Origin: Imbricaverruca yamaguchii | Taxonomy: Eukaryota; Arthropoda; Thecostraca; Neoverrucidae | Reading direction: 5' to 3' | Assembly (NCBI GenBank): GCA_034440575.1 | Contig: JAOTOL010001569.1 | Span: 1,011,001-1,075,000, forward strand | Length of the DNA stretch: 64,000 bases | Part shown: positions 1 to 13,084 of the stretch, one piece after another | Layout of the letters: every line of letters begins with the position of its first letter | Position numbering within the stretch: the first letter of the stretch is position 1 | The notes under the pieces: generated by a model | The model's input: only the letters and a program-made list of their open reading frames with translations | Databases searched by the model: none | What the model was told of the DNA's origin: nothing | Program-made: the position numbers and the translations under genes

Positions 1-55
1 TTGATGTTGTTCTTTGTTGTGAGGAGTATAGTTTTCTCTATATCCACTATAATTT

Positions 56-60
56 ATATA

Positions 61-113
<53 letters not shown>

Positions 114-144
114 ATATATAATATATATATATGTATGCACATAC

Positions 145-235
<91 letters not shown>
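56..235. repeat. (TA)n microsatellite
   Basis: Almost pure TA dinucleotide with a few GTATGC/ACAT interruptions between about 120 and 190. Translations of alternating Tyr/Ile on both strands are artefacts of the repeat. Confidence 0.95.
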
Positions 236-239
<4 letters not shown>

Positions 240-1050
240 TGCGTTGAGTAGCTGATCCATTCCACCGGAAATCAAGTTGCGAATGGACGAAAATAACTTC
301 CTACACTTCATATTTTGATGAAATCATTTGTATAAGAGTTGTTACGTCCCATCATTCGGCAGTGCACTTTCAAGAATTCCGGAGGTTATAGAGTTATTGC
401 CTCCGGCGTTTCGTAGGAGGTCACCTAGGAGAGTCTTTGGAGGCTTTTAACTCAATGGAAAGTAATCCAAATGACACAAAACTATACATCCCTGAACGCA
501 CAATAATTAACTGCATATTTTGTTTAATTCGGAATTATCGTTCACGTGCTCTTTGAACTCGTGACATTGTGACTTAAGATCGCGTGACCAGCCTTAACTT
601 TCCGGACAATCACAATGTTAGCTAATAAAATACAGTGATGAAATTCGACATTTGATCTTTCAAAACAAGGAATACAAAACAGGTCTTCCACCTAATACTT
701 TACACGTATGTTCCAAATTAGCCACATCTGTTGCTTTTGCTCTAGTTTATCGCGGCTAGTATTAATACATGCATCAAACGGTACATTGCTGGAAAACAGA
801 CATTTTGACGTTCATCGACAAGTGATGAGATGAGTAGAATGTTGTCTGATTCTAGGTGTTATGTTTCACAAGCGTTCTTGGTTGTTGTGAGTTCAAAGGT
901 CGAAAGGAAATAGCACAATATCTCGAATTGTGGTAGGGGGCTCATTCCACGCCAAACTATGCACAGGCGAAAGATCCCAAATAATAGCATATATTTAATA
1001 TTTCGATGAACATACTTTCACGTGATTTCACGTGCATGCTTGCCTTCACT
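240..1050. other. No gene recognised
   Basis: Mixed-composition, AT-leaning sequence. I see no sustained open frame, splice-flanked exon or RNA gene. Both strands were read. Confidence 0.5.
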
Positions 1051-1051
1051 C

Positions 1052-2769
1052 AAGGGCGTGTTGCAGAGGTAGCTCGGTGAAGTGAGACGTGCCAGTGGGC
1101 AGATCTGCTGCCCACCTGGCATCGTGCTGAGTTATCACAGCGCCGGATTATCATAGTATGTAACTGGGATTCTCACTGGCCTGACAAACCATGGAATAAT
1201 CTGCAAATGTACATATCATTGCATTATTGCATTGCATTATTGCATGGTTTTGCATTAAACTAAACTACATTATTGCATTGCATTTTGTTGTATTTTTTTG
1301 TTATATCACTATTTCACCGATATAACGGTTCATGATATAATTCGATTAATCTCGGGAGCAACACGTGTTAGTGGATGCTTCCGCGGCTGTTGATTCATCT
1401 GGTCCTAGAGGACTTCGTGCACTCGTTTAATTGATGGTGTTCATCTTTTTTATCCCAGAACGTAGGGTTTTGAAATTGCAGCTGGTTGGTAATGCAGTAG
1501 TTGACGGCTCGGGTAATTGGCCTTCAGTGTTGTCGATGAAAGATGATATGAACATGTTTCACGTGATCACCTCCGAATCCAACTGTCCATTTCTTAGAAA
1601 GATCGAACCAAGAAGGGTGACATGTCCTCCAAAATTAACAACAACAAATGGATGGCGCTTTTTCTCCTCAAATATTCGTAATTGTTGCCTTACGTTCACC
1701 ATGCAGGGTCACCTTTGCACCGACTTGAATAGCATTGTAGATTATGGCCTGTAACCTGGGAAATATAACTGCGTGCACCAAAGCCTTTTTATCCTGTCAT
1801 GTTCCATTGAGTTCTTAGGCAAATTGCATTTTTTGCTCATGTTTGGTTTGGAAAAGTGGTCTGGTGACCTAAGGTTACATGCCGAACGCTGAATTTTCTA
1901 TCAGTCATAATTGATTTTGTTTTTGAAAGTTCACGACCTAAGACCGACGGTTGATCTGTCAGGAGCAGAGGGTGACCGTCCCCCTCCCCTACGATCCAAA
2001 AGGCGCCCTTCCAACTGGAGAAGATGTCCACCTACCCATCCAATTTTTCGGCGGAACTACTCCCCTAGTTACAAAAGTGCACCACTTCGGAAGGTGGAAG
2101 GGGCCTCTCGAAATTGTATTGACCTCCGGATAAATAGCCATCTCTCAAGATTACGTTTTTCCCTCTTGGCAAAACCTTGATCCATCACTGATCAGAAGTA
2201 AATAAATACAAATGCTTCCCCTTATGCAGCATACACGTATTTCTGTGTTTATGCCAGTCAAGCCATATGATTATCTTTCATCGACAACACTGAAGGCCAA
2301 TTACTCCGAGCCGTCAACTACTGCATTACCAACCAGCTGCAATTTCAAAACCCTACGTTCTGGGAAAAAAAAGAAGATAAACACCATTAATTAACCAAGT
2401 GCACGAAGTCCTCTAGGACCAGATGAATCAACAGCCGCGGAAGCATCCATTAACACGTGTTGCTCCCGATATTAATGGAATTATATCATGAACCGTTATA
2501 TCGGTGAAATACAGTGATATAACAAAAATACAACAAAATGCAATGCAATAATGTAGTTGTAGTTTAATGCAATACCATGCAATAATGCAATGCAATAATG
2601 CAATGATATGTACATTTGCAGATTATTCCATGGTTTGTCAGGCCAGTGAGAATCCCAGTTACATACTATGATGATCCGGCGCTGTGATAACTCAGCACGA
2701 TGCCAGTGGGCAGCAGATCTGCCCACTGGCACGTCTCACTTCACCGAGCTACCTCTGCAACACGCCCTG
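1052..2769. repeat. Foldback (long inverted repeat) element
   Basis: Positions about 1052-1545 reappear as the reverse complement at about 2276-2769, giving ~490-bp arms and a ~730-bp unique spacer. The arms share long matched blocks, for example around the sequence CCGCGGCTGTTGATTCATCT, and look about 93-95% identical by eye with small indels. Each arm carries a nested palindrome around the AGATCT core (GCCAGTGGGCAG ... CTGCCCACTGGC type) and TTGCAT-rich short repeats. The right outer end reads CAGGGCGTG inward (reverse complement) and the left outer end AAGGGCGTG, reminiscent of hAT-type termini, but I find no 8-bp target-site duplication. The spacer has only short open frames of no recognisable family. 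It could be a MITE-like foldback transposon or a locus making hairpin RNA. Family not identified. Confidence 0.8.
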
Positions 2770-4451
2770 CATCGGCGGACACTTATGAACTATCACGATG
2801 GTGTGAGTTACCGGGACGAATTTGTTATATCCCTGGTGTTCCTTCACCGTGAGAGCTTTCGAGAATCGCTCGGCGAGGTTGTGTTGAGACGTTCATGCCT
2901 GCAAGCTGCACCATAAATAACTAATTTAAAGCCAAATTTCCTCAGACAATTGCTTCACCATTTTTGGCAGCAGCATTTGCGTGGGTTGAGTGCTGACCAT
3001 GTTTGTCAGTCACGAGGTCGTGTGTATCCAACTTCACAATTTGCTGGTTCAGCAGTGGCATGTACTAGTCCTTGCTCATCAGTTGTTTGTACTTTATGTC
3101 ATGGTCCATGTCATCACCTCGAGCCGCATGACCTTCTTCATCATTCGCTTCTCCTAACTTGCCTGCAAAGATAATCTTCAGAAAGTTCATCACGCGCTCT
3201 TCATCAGGAAAATCCGCACATCTGTACTCATGCAGTCACAGTTTTCCGTGTCACATGCAGCGTGATCGAGAGGCTCATGGTATTTGTTTGGGATCGGGAT
3301 GGCCGAGGCAGATATGAGTATATTTTTGTGTGTGGATAATCTCACACGCACATCGAGTGCGTACCACTCTTCCTGCCAAGACGCAGTCTTTCGTGTGCCA
3401 CACCTACGTCGCCCGGCGGGAACCTCAAAGCGACCAGACGCGGTGTTGTTGCCCTTCCTGATGGCCCACCACCTCCGCGGAATTTTATTTTCGCGATGCG
3501 AAACGTGGGTCGTGCGGAAGGTTTCTCAGCTTGTAGCATGCTGTTGCTATATCGTGGATACACTGCTGTCCGTGTACGTGTCACATGGCACAGCTCATAA
3601 ACAAGTTACCTGCCACTATCCAGAGACTAGTTGCAATTTGTTTTTAACACTTAATCTCACGAGTTAGTTCACTTGTACACCAGACATCACTCAGGCTCAC
3701 ATGACCAACCATCTGATCCAACCACACATCGCGAACGTCAAGAGACTTTGCAGGAACACACCGTGCCACACACGTTAAACAGATGATTTTATACTTGCGC
3801 AAAAACGACGATGTGTGCCCAATTTAAAGCGGGTAGTTCGAGTTTTAGAGGAAAAAAACGTTTTTGTGTTTTCCGGTTTCAAAAGATAAAATGTCAAACT
3901 TGGTTTCTGCATTTTCCAAACAGCATTATGATTATCCCGAAGGTTAAAGCAGGTCATGTAACCTGATGTCACGAAGTTAAGATTTCAAAGAGCCCGTAAA
4001 CAATAATTCGAAAACTGCCAAAATATGCAGTGGACCATTATGAGTTCAGCGATACAGAGTTCTCCACCACTTTGATTATTCTTCATTAGTCTACAGGCAC
4101 CCAAAAGCATTCATGCTGTGTGATTTCTCAAAAATAGTTAACGGCATAACTCTACGGCCGTTGCTCCGATCCTCCGAAAAAGGTGCCCAGATGTATTCGG
4201 TGTATCAGGCAGCTCCATATGACTCGTTGCAGTAGGCAGTCCTATGCAACCATTTCAGTCAGAATACACAATTTTTGGTGTTATGCGCCTGTCGATTTGC
4301 TGTGGGGCGGCCAGCTACACTTGCAATACAGATCACGCTACTGTGAGTATTTTCTGCTCTTGCCTGACACCACACATTTGTGCTGGGCATACACTCCTCT
4401 CCGTCTGCCTGTAAACCGCCAGCTGACGACGAACACGTCGGTTTGCGTTGT
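2770..4451. other. No gene recognised
   Basis: Apparently single-copy sequence. The longest open frames, about 130 codons near 3284-3667, lack recognisable domains, and I could not pair them with convincing splice sites. Confidence 0.45.
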
Positions 4452-4588
4452 CTGATCAGCACAAACGTTGGCCTTCTCTGCCTGATCAGCACAAACCTTG
4501 GCCTTCTCTGCCTGATCAGCACAAACGTTGGCCTTCTCTGCCTGATCAGCACACACGTTGGTCTTCTCCGCCTGACCAGCACAAACAG
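4452..4588 (+). repeat. 30-bp minisatellite, ~4.6 copies
   Basis: Unit starts CTGATCAGCACAAACGTTGG and ends CCTTCTCTGC. Four full copies and a partial differ by single substitutions. Because 30 is a multiple of 3, frames stay open on both strands and give 10-residue periodic peptides, which I do not regard as coding. Confidence 0.95.
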
Positions 4589-5385
4589 GCGCTGGCAGTC
4601 ACATTTCGGGAGTGCATCATCCGCCAAGTTGTAATCACTTCGGTGGCTTAACTCGCCCGCGAGGAAGTCTGCGCAGCAGCTAACGAGGAAAGTTGGTGTC
4701 CCGTTTCTGATCCATACACGAACGGCGAGCAGTCGAGGAACCGCAGCTCGTCAGCACCGATGCGCCCTGAGACCGCCATCCCGGTGCTGCGCTGTAGCGG
4801 CTTCAGTGGCTACGTTTACTGACGTGTCCGTTGGCGGGAGCTCCAACGATCCGTCGAGCTTGTTGGCACTTGTATCCGGCGGCGACAACGAATACCACAG
4901 CGTGAAGGTACCAGAGAGGGCAGGGGGGGGTAGTGATTTTTTTTAGGCGTGCCGGACCATAACGGTCATTTGCGCCGCCTTTAAAGGAACACGTTGCATA
5001 TCTGTCTATGAAAGCGAGTGTTACAATCAAGGTACAGACATGTGGACATTTACGTTAAGGGAATTTTTTGGGTGCTGGAGGCGGGGGCTGGGTTGGGGAC
5101 GTCTCCCTGATGTCTAACTGGTTTTAATTTTACTTTACTCCTCCACATAATAATTTGTGGTTTGGGTGGGGCTGGGGTGTTTTGAGTGTCGAGTTGATTT
5201 TGCCAGGGTGCCGGCTTTAGCCTACTCCTATCGAAGAGCACCGAGGGATTTTTACCGTGCGGACAAGGAGGCAATTGTCCACACCGCCTCTCACGCCGGC
5301 TGCCGCGTGTTAGTTGTTAGTAGTTGGTTAGTTTATGCATGCCATGCAGGGTTGTCAGTTGGGTTAGTACGGTGTTTCATAATTT
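4589..5385. other. No gene recognised; flank of LINE 3' end
   Basis: GC-richer unique sequence with short homopolymer runs (G8 near 4925, T8 near 4938). No conserved domain seen in any frame. It may include the 3' untranslated end of the LINE at 5385-8720. Confidence 0.4.
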
Positions 5386-5388
5386 GGC

Positions 5389-5550
5389 TCCTCTACGTCC
5401 GCTGTTCCTCTGGGTAGCCATTTACGTTAGGTGTCGGAAGGCAAGTCGGCTCATCTACCTCCGACGGCACCGCTAGGTAGCCAATTATTCCTAACTGGGA
5501 AGCAAATCGGCTCATGTACGTCCGACGCCATGCGGGGATGGCTATTTACG
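5389..5550 (-). repeat. Three ~60-bp subrepeats in the LINE 3' region
   Basis: Three diverged copies of a block that, read on the plus strand, contains TCTACGTCCG, then GTAGCCATTTACG, then AATCGGCTCA (examples near 5395, 5455 and 5515). Tandem motifs in LINE 3' untranslated regions are common. Their role here is not shown. Confidence 0.6.
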
Positions 5551-5609
5551 TGTTTCCTACGAGTGTTTCGCGGTCATGTATTGCAAGTTGATGTGAACGT
5601 TGGTGGTGC

Positions 5610-6704
5610 CTACAGAGCTCCTGCTAGTTCTGTGGCATACAGATATTCAAATAGCAATTGAATGAGTTCTGCGTGTTTGTCACCGAGAAGCGATGGAAGC
5701 GATAGGGTGATGCCCTCTCTCTGGCAGAAGGCCTTAAGTGGTTGTCTCTGAGAGCTAAAGCTACTGCAGTCTAGCAGGATGTGGCCTATGCTTAACGTGG
5801 TGTTGCAGGTGTCGCAGTGAGGTGTTGTGTGTTGGTCATCCTCTAATCGAGGCTGTGTTAGTTTTGTGCAACCGGTTCTAAGTCTAGTGAGGATGACCTC
5901 TTTCTGTCGGTGAGACTGATTTGATGTGTTCCATGTGCCTATGGTTGGTTTTATTGCGTGGGCGTGGTTGGATTTGTGTTGTGTTGAGTTGTGTTGTGTC
6001 CATGTGTTCTGTTGGTGTTGGCGAATGCGATGTTGTAGGAGTGCTTTGCAATCGTCTACCGAATATTCCACGCTGGGGTGGGTGTTCGATGCTAAGGCTT
6101 GCTTTGCGAGCCGGTCTGCTTCTTCGTTACCTGGGATGTTGGCGTGGCCCGGAATCCAGAGGAAGGAAAAGTTCATGTTTACGTTATGGGCCACGATTTG
6201 TTGGATTCGATCAATGATGTGATGAGGACAGTCGTGGGTGTTGCTAATTGACTGTAGGACGGATTTGGAGTCTGAGCAAATCACTACGTTTCTGACTTTT
6301 CGCTTAATGAGAATGAAAATAGCGGCCAGAATGGCCATTGCTTCAGCAGAGTAGATGGAGAAGTTATCCGGTAGACGTTTGGAAAGTCTGAGACCTGGTC
6401 CAGTGATGCCGATGCCTACCTTAGCCTCGTGTTTCGACCCATCCGTGAATATGAGTGATTTGTGATTGTTGTCATCGGCGAACTTGTGAAAGAGGCCTAG
6501 AATCTCCGCCGATGTGATAGTGGCTTTCTTCTCCGAGAGCAAGTACTCGACCTTTGGTTGACTGAAAGTCCAGAAGGGCCTAATGGGCGGTCGAGCTGCA
6601 GTGGATGGCATTGTGAGGTTAAGATCTGAGAGAGCCGTGGCAATTTGAATGCTATATGGTGGAAGTTTGCGCGCAAATCGGCTCTTGTCGTATCTGCCAG
6701 GCAT
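5610..6704 (-). pseudogene. LINE ORF2 fragment: RNase H domain and CCHC knuckle
   Basis: A 364-codon open stretch on the minus strand. Counting from its first Met, the RNase H catalytic acidic residues are all present: Asp88 in TDGSK, Glu121 in SAEAMA, Asp145 in CSDSKS and Asp197 in GNEEADRLA. The typical WIPGHANIPG segment precedes the last Asp. Further downstream a zinc-knuckle pattern C-x2-C-x7-H-x4-C (CDTC...GH...DC) is visible, as in other RNase H-bearing LINEs. The domain would cleave the RNA strand of the cDNA hybrid during target-primed reverse transcription. It is separated from the RT part by a frameshift in 6835-6900, so I annotate it as part of a broken ORF2 although the domain itself is uninterrupted. 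Confidence 0.85.
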
Positions 6705-6834
6705 GAAGCAGCGCTGTGCCGGATGATTTTGAATGGATTTGATTTTGATGTGGTAACGGCACAGGTGTTGTGTCCTCCTGTGGTGGAGTGATGGTGTGTT
6801 TGAGTCTACTAGAAGACTAGCTATCGGTGTAGCG

Positions 6835-8712
6835 CTAAGGGCGCCTGTGGCTGTTCTGGTGCAGCTGTTTTGGATGACTCCTAATTTTTTTACTCTGACT
6901 TTCTGAAATTGTGGAAAAAATGATGCTGTTGTATTCTATGATGGGTCGTATGATTGATGTGTACAGTCGCAGAAGTGTTTTCCTGTCTCCGCCCCAGTCT
7001 GTGCCTGCAAGTGCACGTATTATGTTGACGCGCTTCGCGCTTCGCTTCGTGATGTCGGTGATATGGGTGTTGAAACTGAGTTTTTCGTCTAAATGCACCC
7101 CTAGGAATTTGAAACTTTTCACCTGCTCGATGGCTTTGCCATCGATTTTAAGTAACGTTTTCGGTGTGGGACGGAGACGACTGTATGTGACAGTGGCCGA
7201 TTTTTCTGCGGACAGGGTGAAGCCCCAAGTTTTGCACCACTTTGCAATGTGGTCTAGTCCTGCCTGAATGTTTTTTTTCAGCTTTAAGGAAGCATTGTGA
7301 TGTTGTCCAGATTGCTATGTCGTCCGCGAAAAGTGAGTATTGAAGTGAAGTGTCCCCGTGGTCGGCAAGTATGTCGTTGATCATGATGATGAAGAGGCTC
7401 GGTGAAAGCACGCTCCCCTGAGCCAGGCCCTGCTCCTGAGTTGTGGTGTTTGATGTGAGATTGCCGCACCGGACCCTAAGAGTCCTATCTCTGAGGAAGT
7501 TGAGAATGAAGTGTGCCATGTGTCCGCGTAGGCCTATCTTATGGAGTTTGTGTGTCAGCGCTGACTTGTGTACTCGGTCGAAGGCGGCAGTGATGTCTAG
7601 GTAGGCAGCTATTGTTGTGCGTTTGATGTATAGACCACTTTTGATGTCATGCACTAACCTAATGAGATTGTCTGTAGTTGATTTTTGCCGTTGGAAGCCG
7701 CATTGAAATTCGTCGAGCAGGTCGTTGTGTTCCAGAAATTGCCTCAATCGTGTGTTGACCATGCGTTCGACCAGCTTGCTAGCACAGCTAGTAAGTGAGA
7801 TGGGTCTATAGCCTTTTGGGGTGGAGTGATCTTTGTGCGGCTTTGGTAATGGTATGACTACGCTCTCCCGCCAGGATGCGGGAAACGTGTCGGTTTGATA
7901 CAGTTCATTTATGGCCGTTAGTAGATACGTTAGGGAGTTTTTGCTAAGACGCTTAAGAAACTGGTAATGAATGTCGTCCGGCCCAACCGACGTGTTTCCA
8001 CACTTGCTGAGGGCAAGTTCTAATTCGTGCATAGTGAATGACTGATTGTAGATTTCTCTATTGTCAGAGCTAAAATTTGCTTTGGAGGCAAGGGCGTCTA
8101 GGACGCTTACTATAGTGGTGTCATAGTTGCTGTTGCCGGATACGCTGGCGTAGTGTAGTTTAAAGTGGTCTACGACTTGTTGTGGGTCCTTGATGTGCTG
8201 TCCATTCACCGTCAGCTGGGGGAAAGGGCCTGGTGGTGGTCGTTTCAGGTTGAAGCGCTTCATTAGGTCACAGATTCTGCCGGTAGGTGTGAACCTATTG
8301 AATTGCGAAGCAAAAGACTGCCAAGAGTTTTGGCGTGCTGTTCGAATTGTGTGCCGGCAGTGTTTTTTAGATTGCATGTATGCTGATAGGTGTGCTTCGC
8401 ACACGCATCTTGTGAATTGTTTGTGGGCATGGCGCCGTGCGGCGATTGCCCTTTGACAGTCCGGGGTCCAACATGGCGTAGATGCCTTTCTCCTAGGTTT
8501 GTTACTTTTTGGGACTGAATCTTGTGCTGCTGAGCTGATGGCCCTTCGAGAGGGCAGTTTACATGGCACGTTATATGCGGTAACAGCCGACGTGTCAGAG
8601 TGCTGTTCCGTTGCAGCGGCCCGCACGCATGCGCAATGACCTGGGCGAGGTCACGGGCGATACTAGCCAGTTGCCGGGCGTCTCGGCTAGCAATGGTCGT
8701 CGCACGACTCAT
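6835..8712 (-). pseudogene. LINE ORF2 fragment: reverse transcriptase, frameshifted
   Basis: The main open part (7148-8626, 492 codons) holds the RT core. It has a GYRPISLTSCASKLVERMV segment, motif A with DITAAFD near residue 344-350, motif B with QGLAQGSVLSPS near residue 399-410, and the catalytic FADD at residues 433-436. After FADDIAIW the reading frame breaks twice between about 7265 and 7300, beside a T8 run, and the thumb region continues in another frame through 6835-7122 (KFLGVHLDEKLSF, LYTSIIRPIIEY). A further shift near 6885, beside a run of T, leads to the RNase H part. An N-terminal linker region lies at 8626-8712 in a different frame. The active-site Asp residues are intact, but the multiple frameshifts make the ORF non-functional. 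Confidence 0.85.
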
Positions 8713-8825
8713 GTGCTGTCAGAGCACGAGTTACTACAGCGCCGCGTCCGGAGGCACAGCTCGACGCCTCATCCAACCGCCGGCAGCAACTGTATCACCC
8801 GCTCCTGCAACCATCACGCGCCTTT

Positions 8826-10209
8826 AAACCGTCACACGCCTGCCCGCAACATAAACCGGACCATCACACGCCTACCCGCAACATGAACCGGACCATCACA
8901 CGCCTACCCGCAACATGAACCGGACCATTACATGCCTACCCACAACATGAACCGGACCATCACATGCCTACCCGCAACATGAACCGGACCATCACATGCC
9001 CATCCGCAACATGAACCGGACCATCACATGCCTATCCGCAACATAAACCGGACCATCACATGCCTACCCGCAACATAACCCGGACCATCACATGCCTACC
9101 CGCAACATAAACCGGACCATCACATGCCTACCCGCAACATAACCCGGACCATCACATGCCTACCCGCAACATAAACCGGACCATCACATGCCTACCCGCA
9201 ACATAAACCAGACCATCACATGCCTACCCGCAACATAAACCAGACCATCACATGCCTGCCCGCAACATAAACCGGACCACTACATGCCTACCCGCAACAT
9301 AAACCGGACCACTACATGCCTACCCGCAACATAAACCGGACCATCACACGTCTGCCCGCAACATGAACCGGACCATCACATGCCTGCCCGCAACATAAAC
9401 CGGACCATCACATGCCTACCCACAACATGAACCGGACCATTACACGCCTGCCCGCAACATGAACCGGACCATTACATGCCTACCCGCAACATGAACCGGA
9501 CCATTACATGCCTACCCGCAACATGAACCGGACCATTACATGCCTACCCGCAACATGAACCGGACCATCACACGCCTACCCGCAACATGAACCGGACCAT
9601 CACATGCCTACCCGCAACATGGACCGGACCATCACATGCCTACCCGCAACATGAACCGGACCATTACATGCCTACCCGCAACATGAACCGGACCATCACA
9701 CGCCTACCCGCAACATTAACCGGACCATCACACGCCTACCCGCAACATGGACCGGACCATCACATGCCTACCCGCAACATGAACCGGACCATCACACGCC
9801 TACCCGCAACATTAACCGGACCATCACACGCCTACCCGCAACATGAACCGGACCATCACATTCCTATCCGCAACATGAACCGGACCATCACATGCCTACC
9901 CGCAACATAAACCGGACCATCACACGCCTACCCGCAACATGAACCGGACCATCACATGCCTACCCGCAACATAAACCGGACCATCACATGCCTACCCGCA
10001 ACATGAACCGGACCATCACATGCCTACCCGCAACATAAACCGGACCATCACATGCCCATCCGCAACATGAACGGACCATCACATGCCCATCCGCAACATG
10101 AACCGGACCATCACATGCCCATCCGCAACATGAACCGGACCATCACATGCCTACCCGCAACATGAACCGGACCATCACATGCCTATCCGCAACATGAACC
10201 GGACCATCC
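8826..10209 (+). repeat. 32-bp minisatellite, ~43 copies
   Basis: Unit runs CCTACCCGCAACATGAACCG then GACCATCACATG (32 bp). Variation is confined to a few positions (ATG/ATA, CACACG/CACATG, CTACCC/CTATCC/CCATCC), with rare 1-bp deletions. Since 32 is not a multiple of 3, translated frames cycle every 96 bp. Open frames inside it are artefacts. Confidence 0.97.
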
Positions 10210-12094
<1,885 letters not shown>

Positions 12095-12189
12095 CTTTTG
12101 TCTCAAAATTTTCTGAGACCGACGGGAATTTTTCATGCCACAATCATGTTTTTGCATTACGGACGGAAATAATGTGTCCCGAGCAAAAT

Positions 12190-13075
12190 ATTTCGGAAGC
12201 TCCGCACGAGTTCGCGCAGCGCGTTGTGTTTCGGTGAGCCTCAGCGCGATTTTTGCCGGACCTAGCGCAAATTTTAGGGCCGGACGCAAGATTGCTGGTG
12301 CCTATTATACTCATTTCTAGCTCTATGCTCGAATTTTGGGTGCCTGACACGAATTTGTGGGGCTCCAGTGCTATTTTTTGGCACCCCGCCGCGATTCATG
12401 GGAGCACATCCCTTGAGGATGGAGGGGACATTTGCCCATTTGGTACGCCACTGCGGCTGCTCAACGAGCTTTTTTTTAACCGACGGCACCCTTCTGAATG
12501 CAATGATCATTCCGATAATGGCCTTTCGGGACATGTTCTGAATTTTCCAGTGCCCCGGTCGATCCGATTGAACCCCTTTTTTTTTGGGGGGGGATTTCTT
12601 TGGAAACCCCTTGCGCGATATATTTTGACTCCAATGCGATTCTTCGAGCTCCCGGTGCAATTATTTAACGGCTCCCAGACACGTTTCCTTGTCCGTGGCC
12701 CGACGAGTTTTTTGTCATTGACGGATTTTTTTTTTTGGCCGCAGAGTGAAACTGCGGGTAAGAATGCTTTATGGAGGAACTAGCTGGGGCTTTTGGGTCA
12801 CCAGCGCGACCTTTTATGGCCCCAGGGCGATTTTCAAGGTCTGCGGCGATACTTTTCATTTCTCTGTGTGATGTGCTGGGCACCAGAAACGTTTGTTGTG
12901 GTCTTTAATGCGAACTGTAACCGGCTTCGACATATTTTCGTGTCTCTAACATGACTTGGGGGCTTTTGTCGCGACTTTTCGGGCTCCAGAGTGATTTACA
13001 ATTTCCAGATTGTTTTTTCGTGTCCTCAGTTTAAATTTTTAGGTGGTCCCGATGGGACTTTTTGACCCTCGATGC
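12190..13075 (+). repeat. Highly decayed ~21-bp tandem repeat
   Basis: A loose consensus GCGCGATTTTTnGGGCTCCAG recurs roughly every 20-23 bp, for example AGCGCGATTTTTGCCGGACC, CACGAATTTGTGGGGCTCCA, GTGCTATTTTTTGGCACCCC, GCGATTCTTCGAGCTCCCGG, CGCGACCTTTTATGGCCCCA and CGCGACTTTTCGGGCTCCAG. Individual units are strongly diverged, and there is an apparently non-repetitive gap near 12420-12600. I infer an old minisatellite. Confidence 0.7.
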
Positions 13076-13084
13076 GAGCTGGTC

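Larger units (their letters stand above)
5385..8720 (-). mobile_element. Degenerate I/Jockey-superfamily LINE with RNase H
   Basis: A minus-strand non-LTR retrotransposon fragment that contains, in order, the linker upstream of reverse transcriptase, the reverse transcriptase, a connecting region, an RNase H domain and a C-terminal CCHC zinc knuckle. An RNase H domain after RT is known from I, Loa, R1, Ingi and related clades of the I superfamily, so I place it there without choosing a clade. The apurinic-type endonuclease expected upstream of RT is not visible: the element is cut at about 8720, close to the 32-bp array. At least three frameshifts break ORF2, so it is a dead copy. Its 3' region carries a short tandem subrepeat (separate entry). 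Confidence 0.85.
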
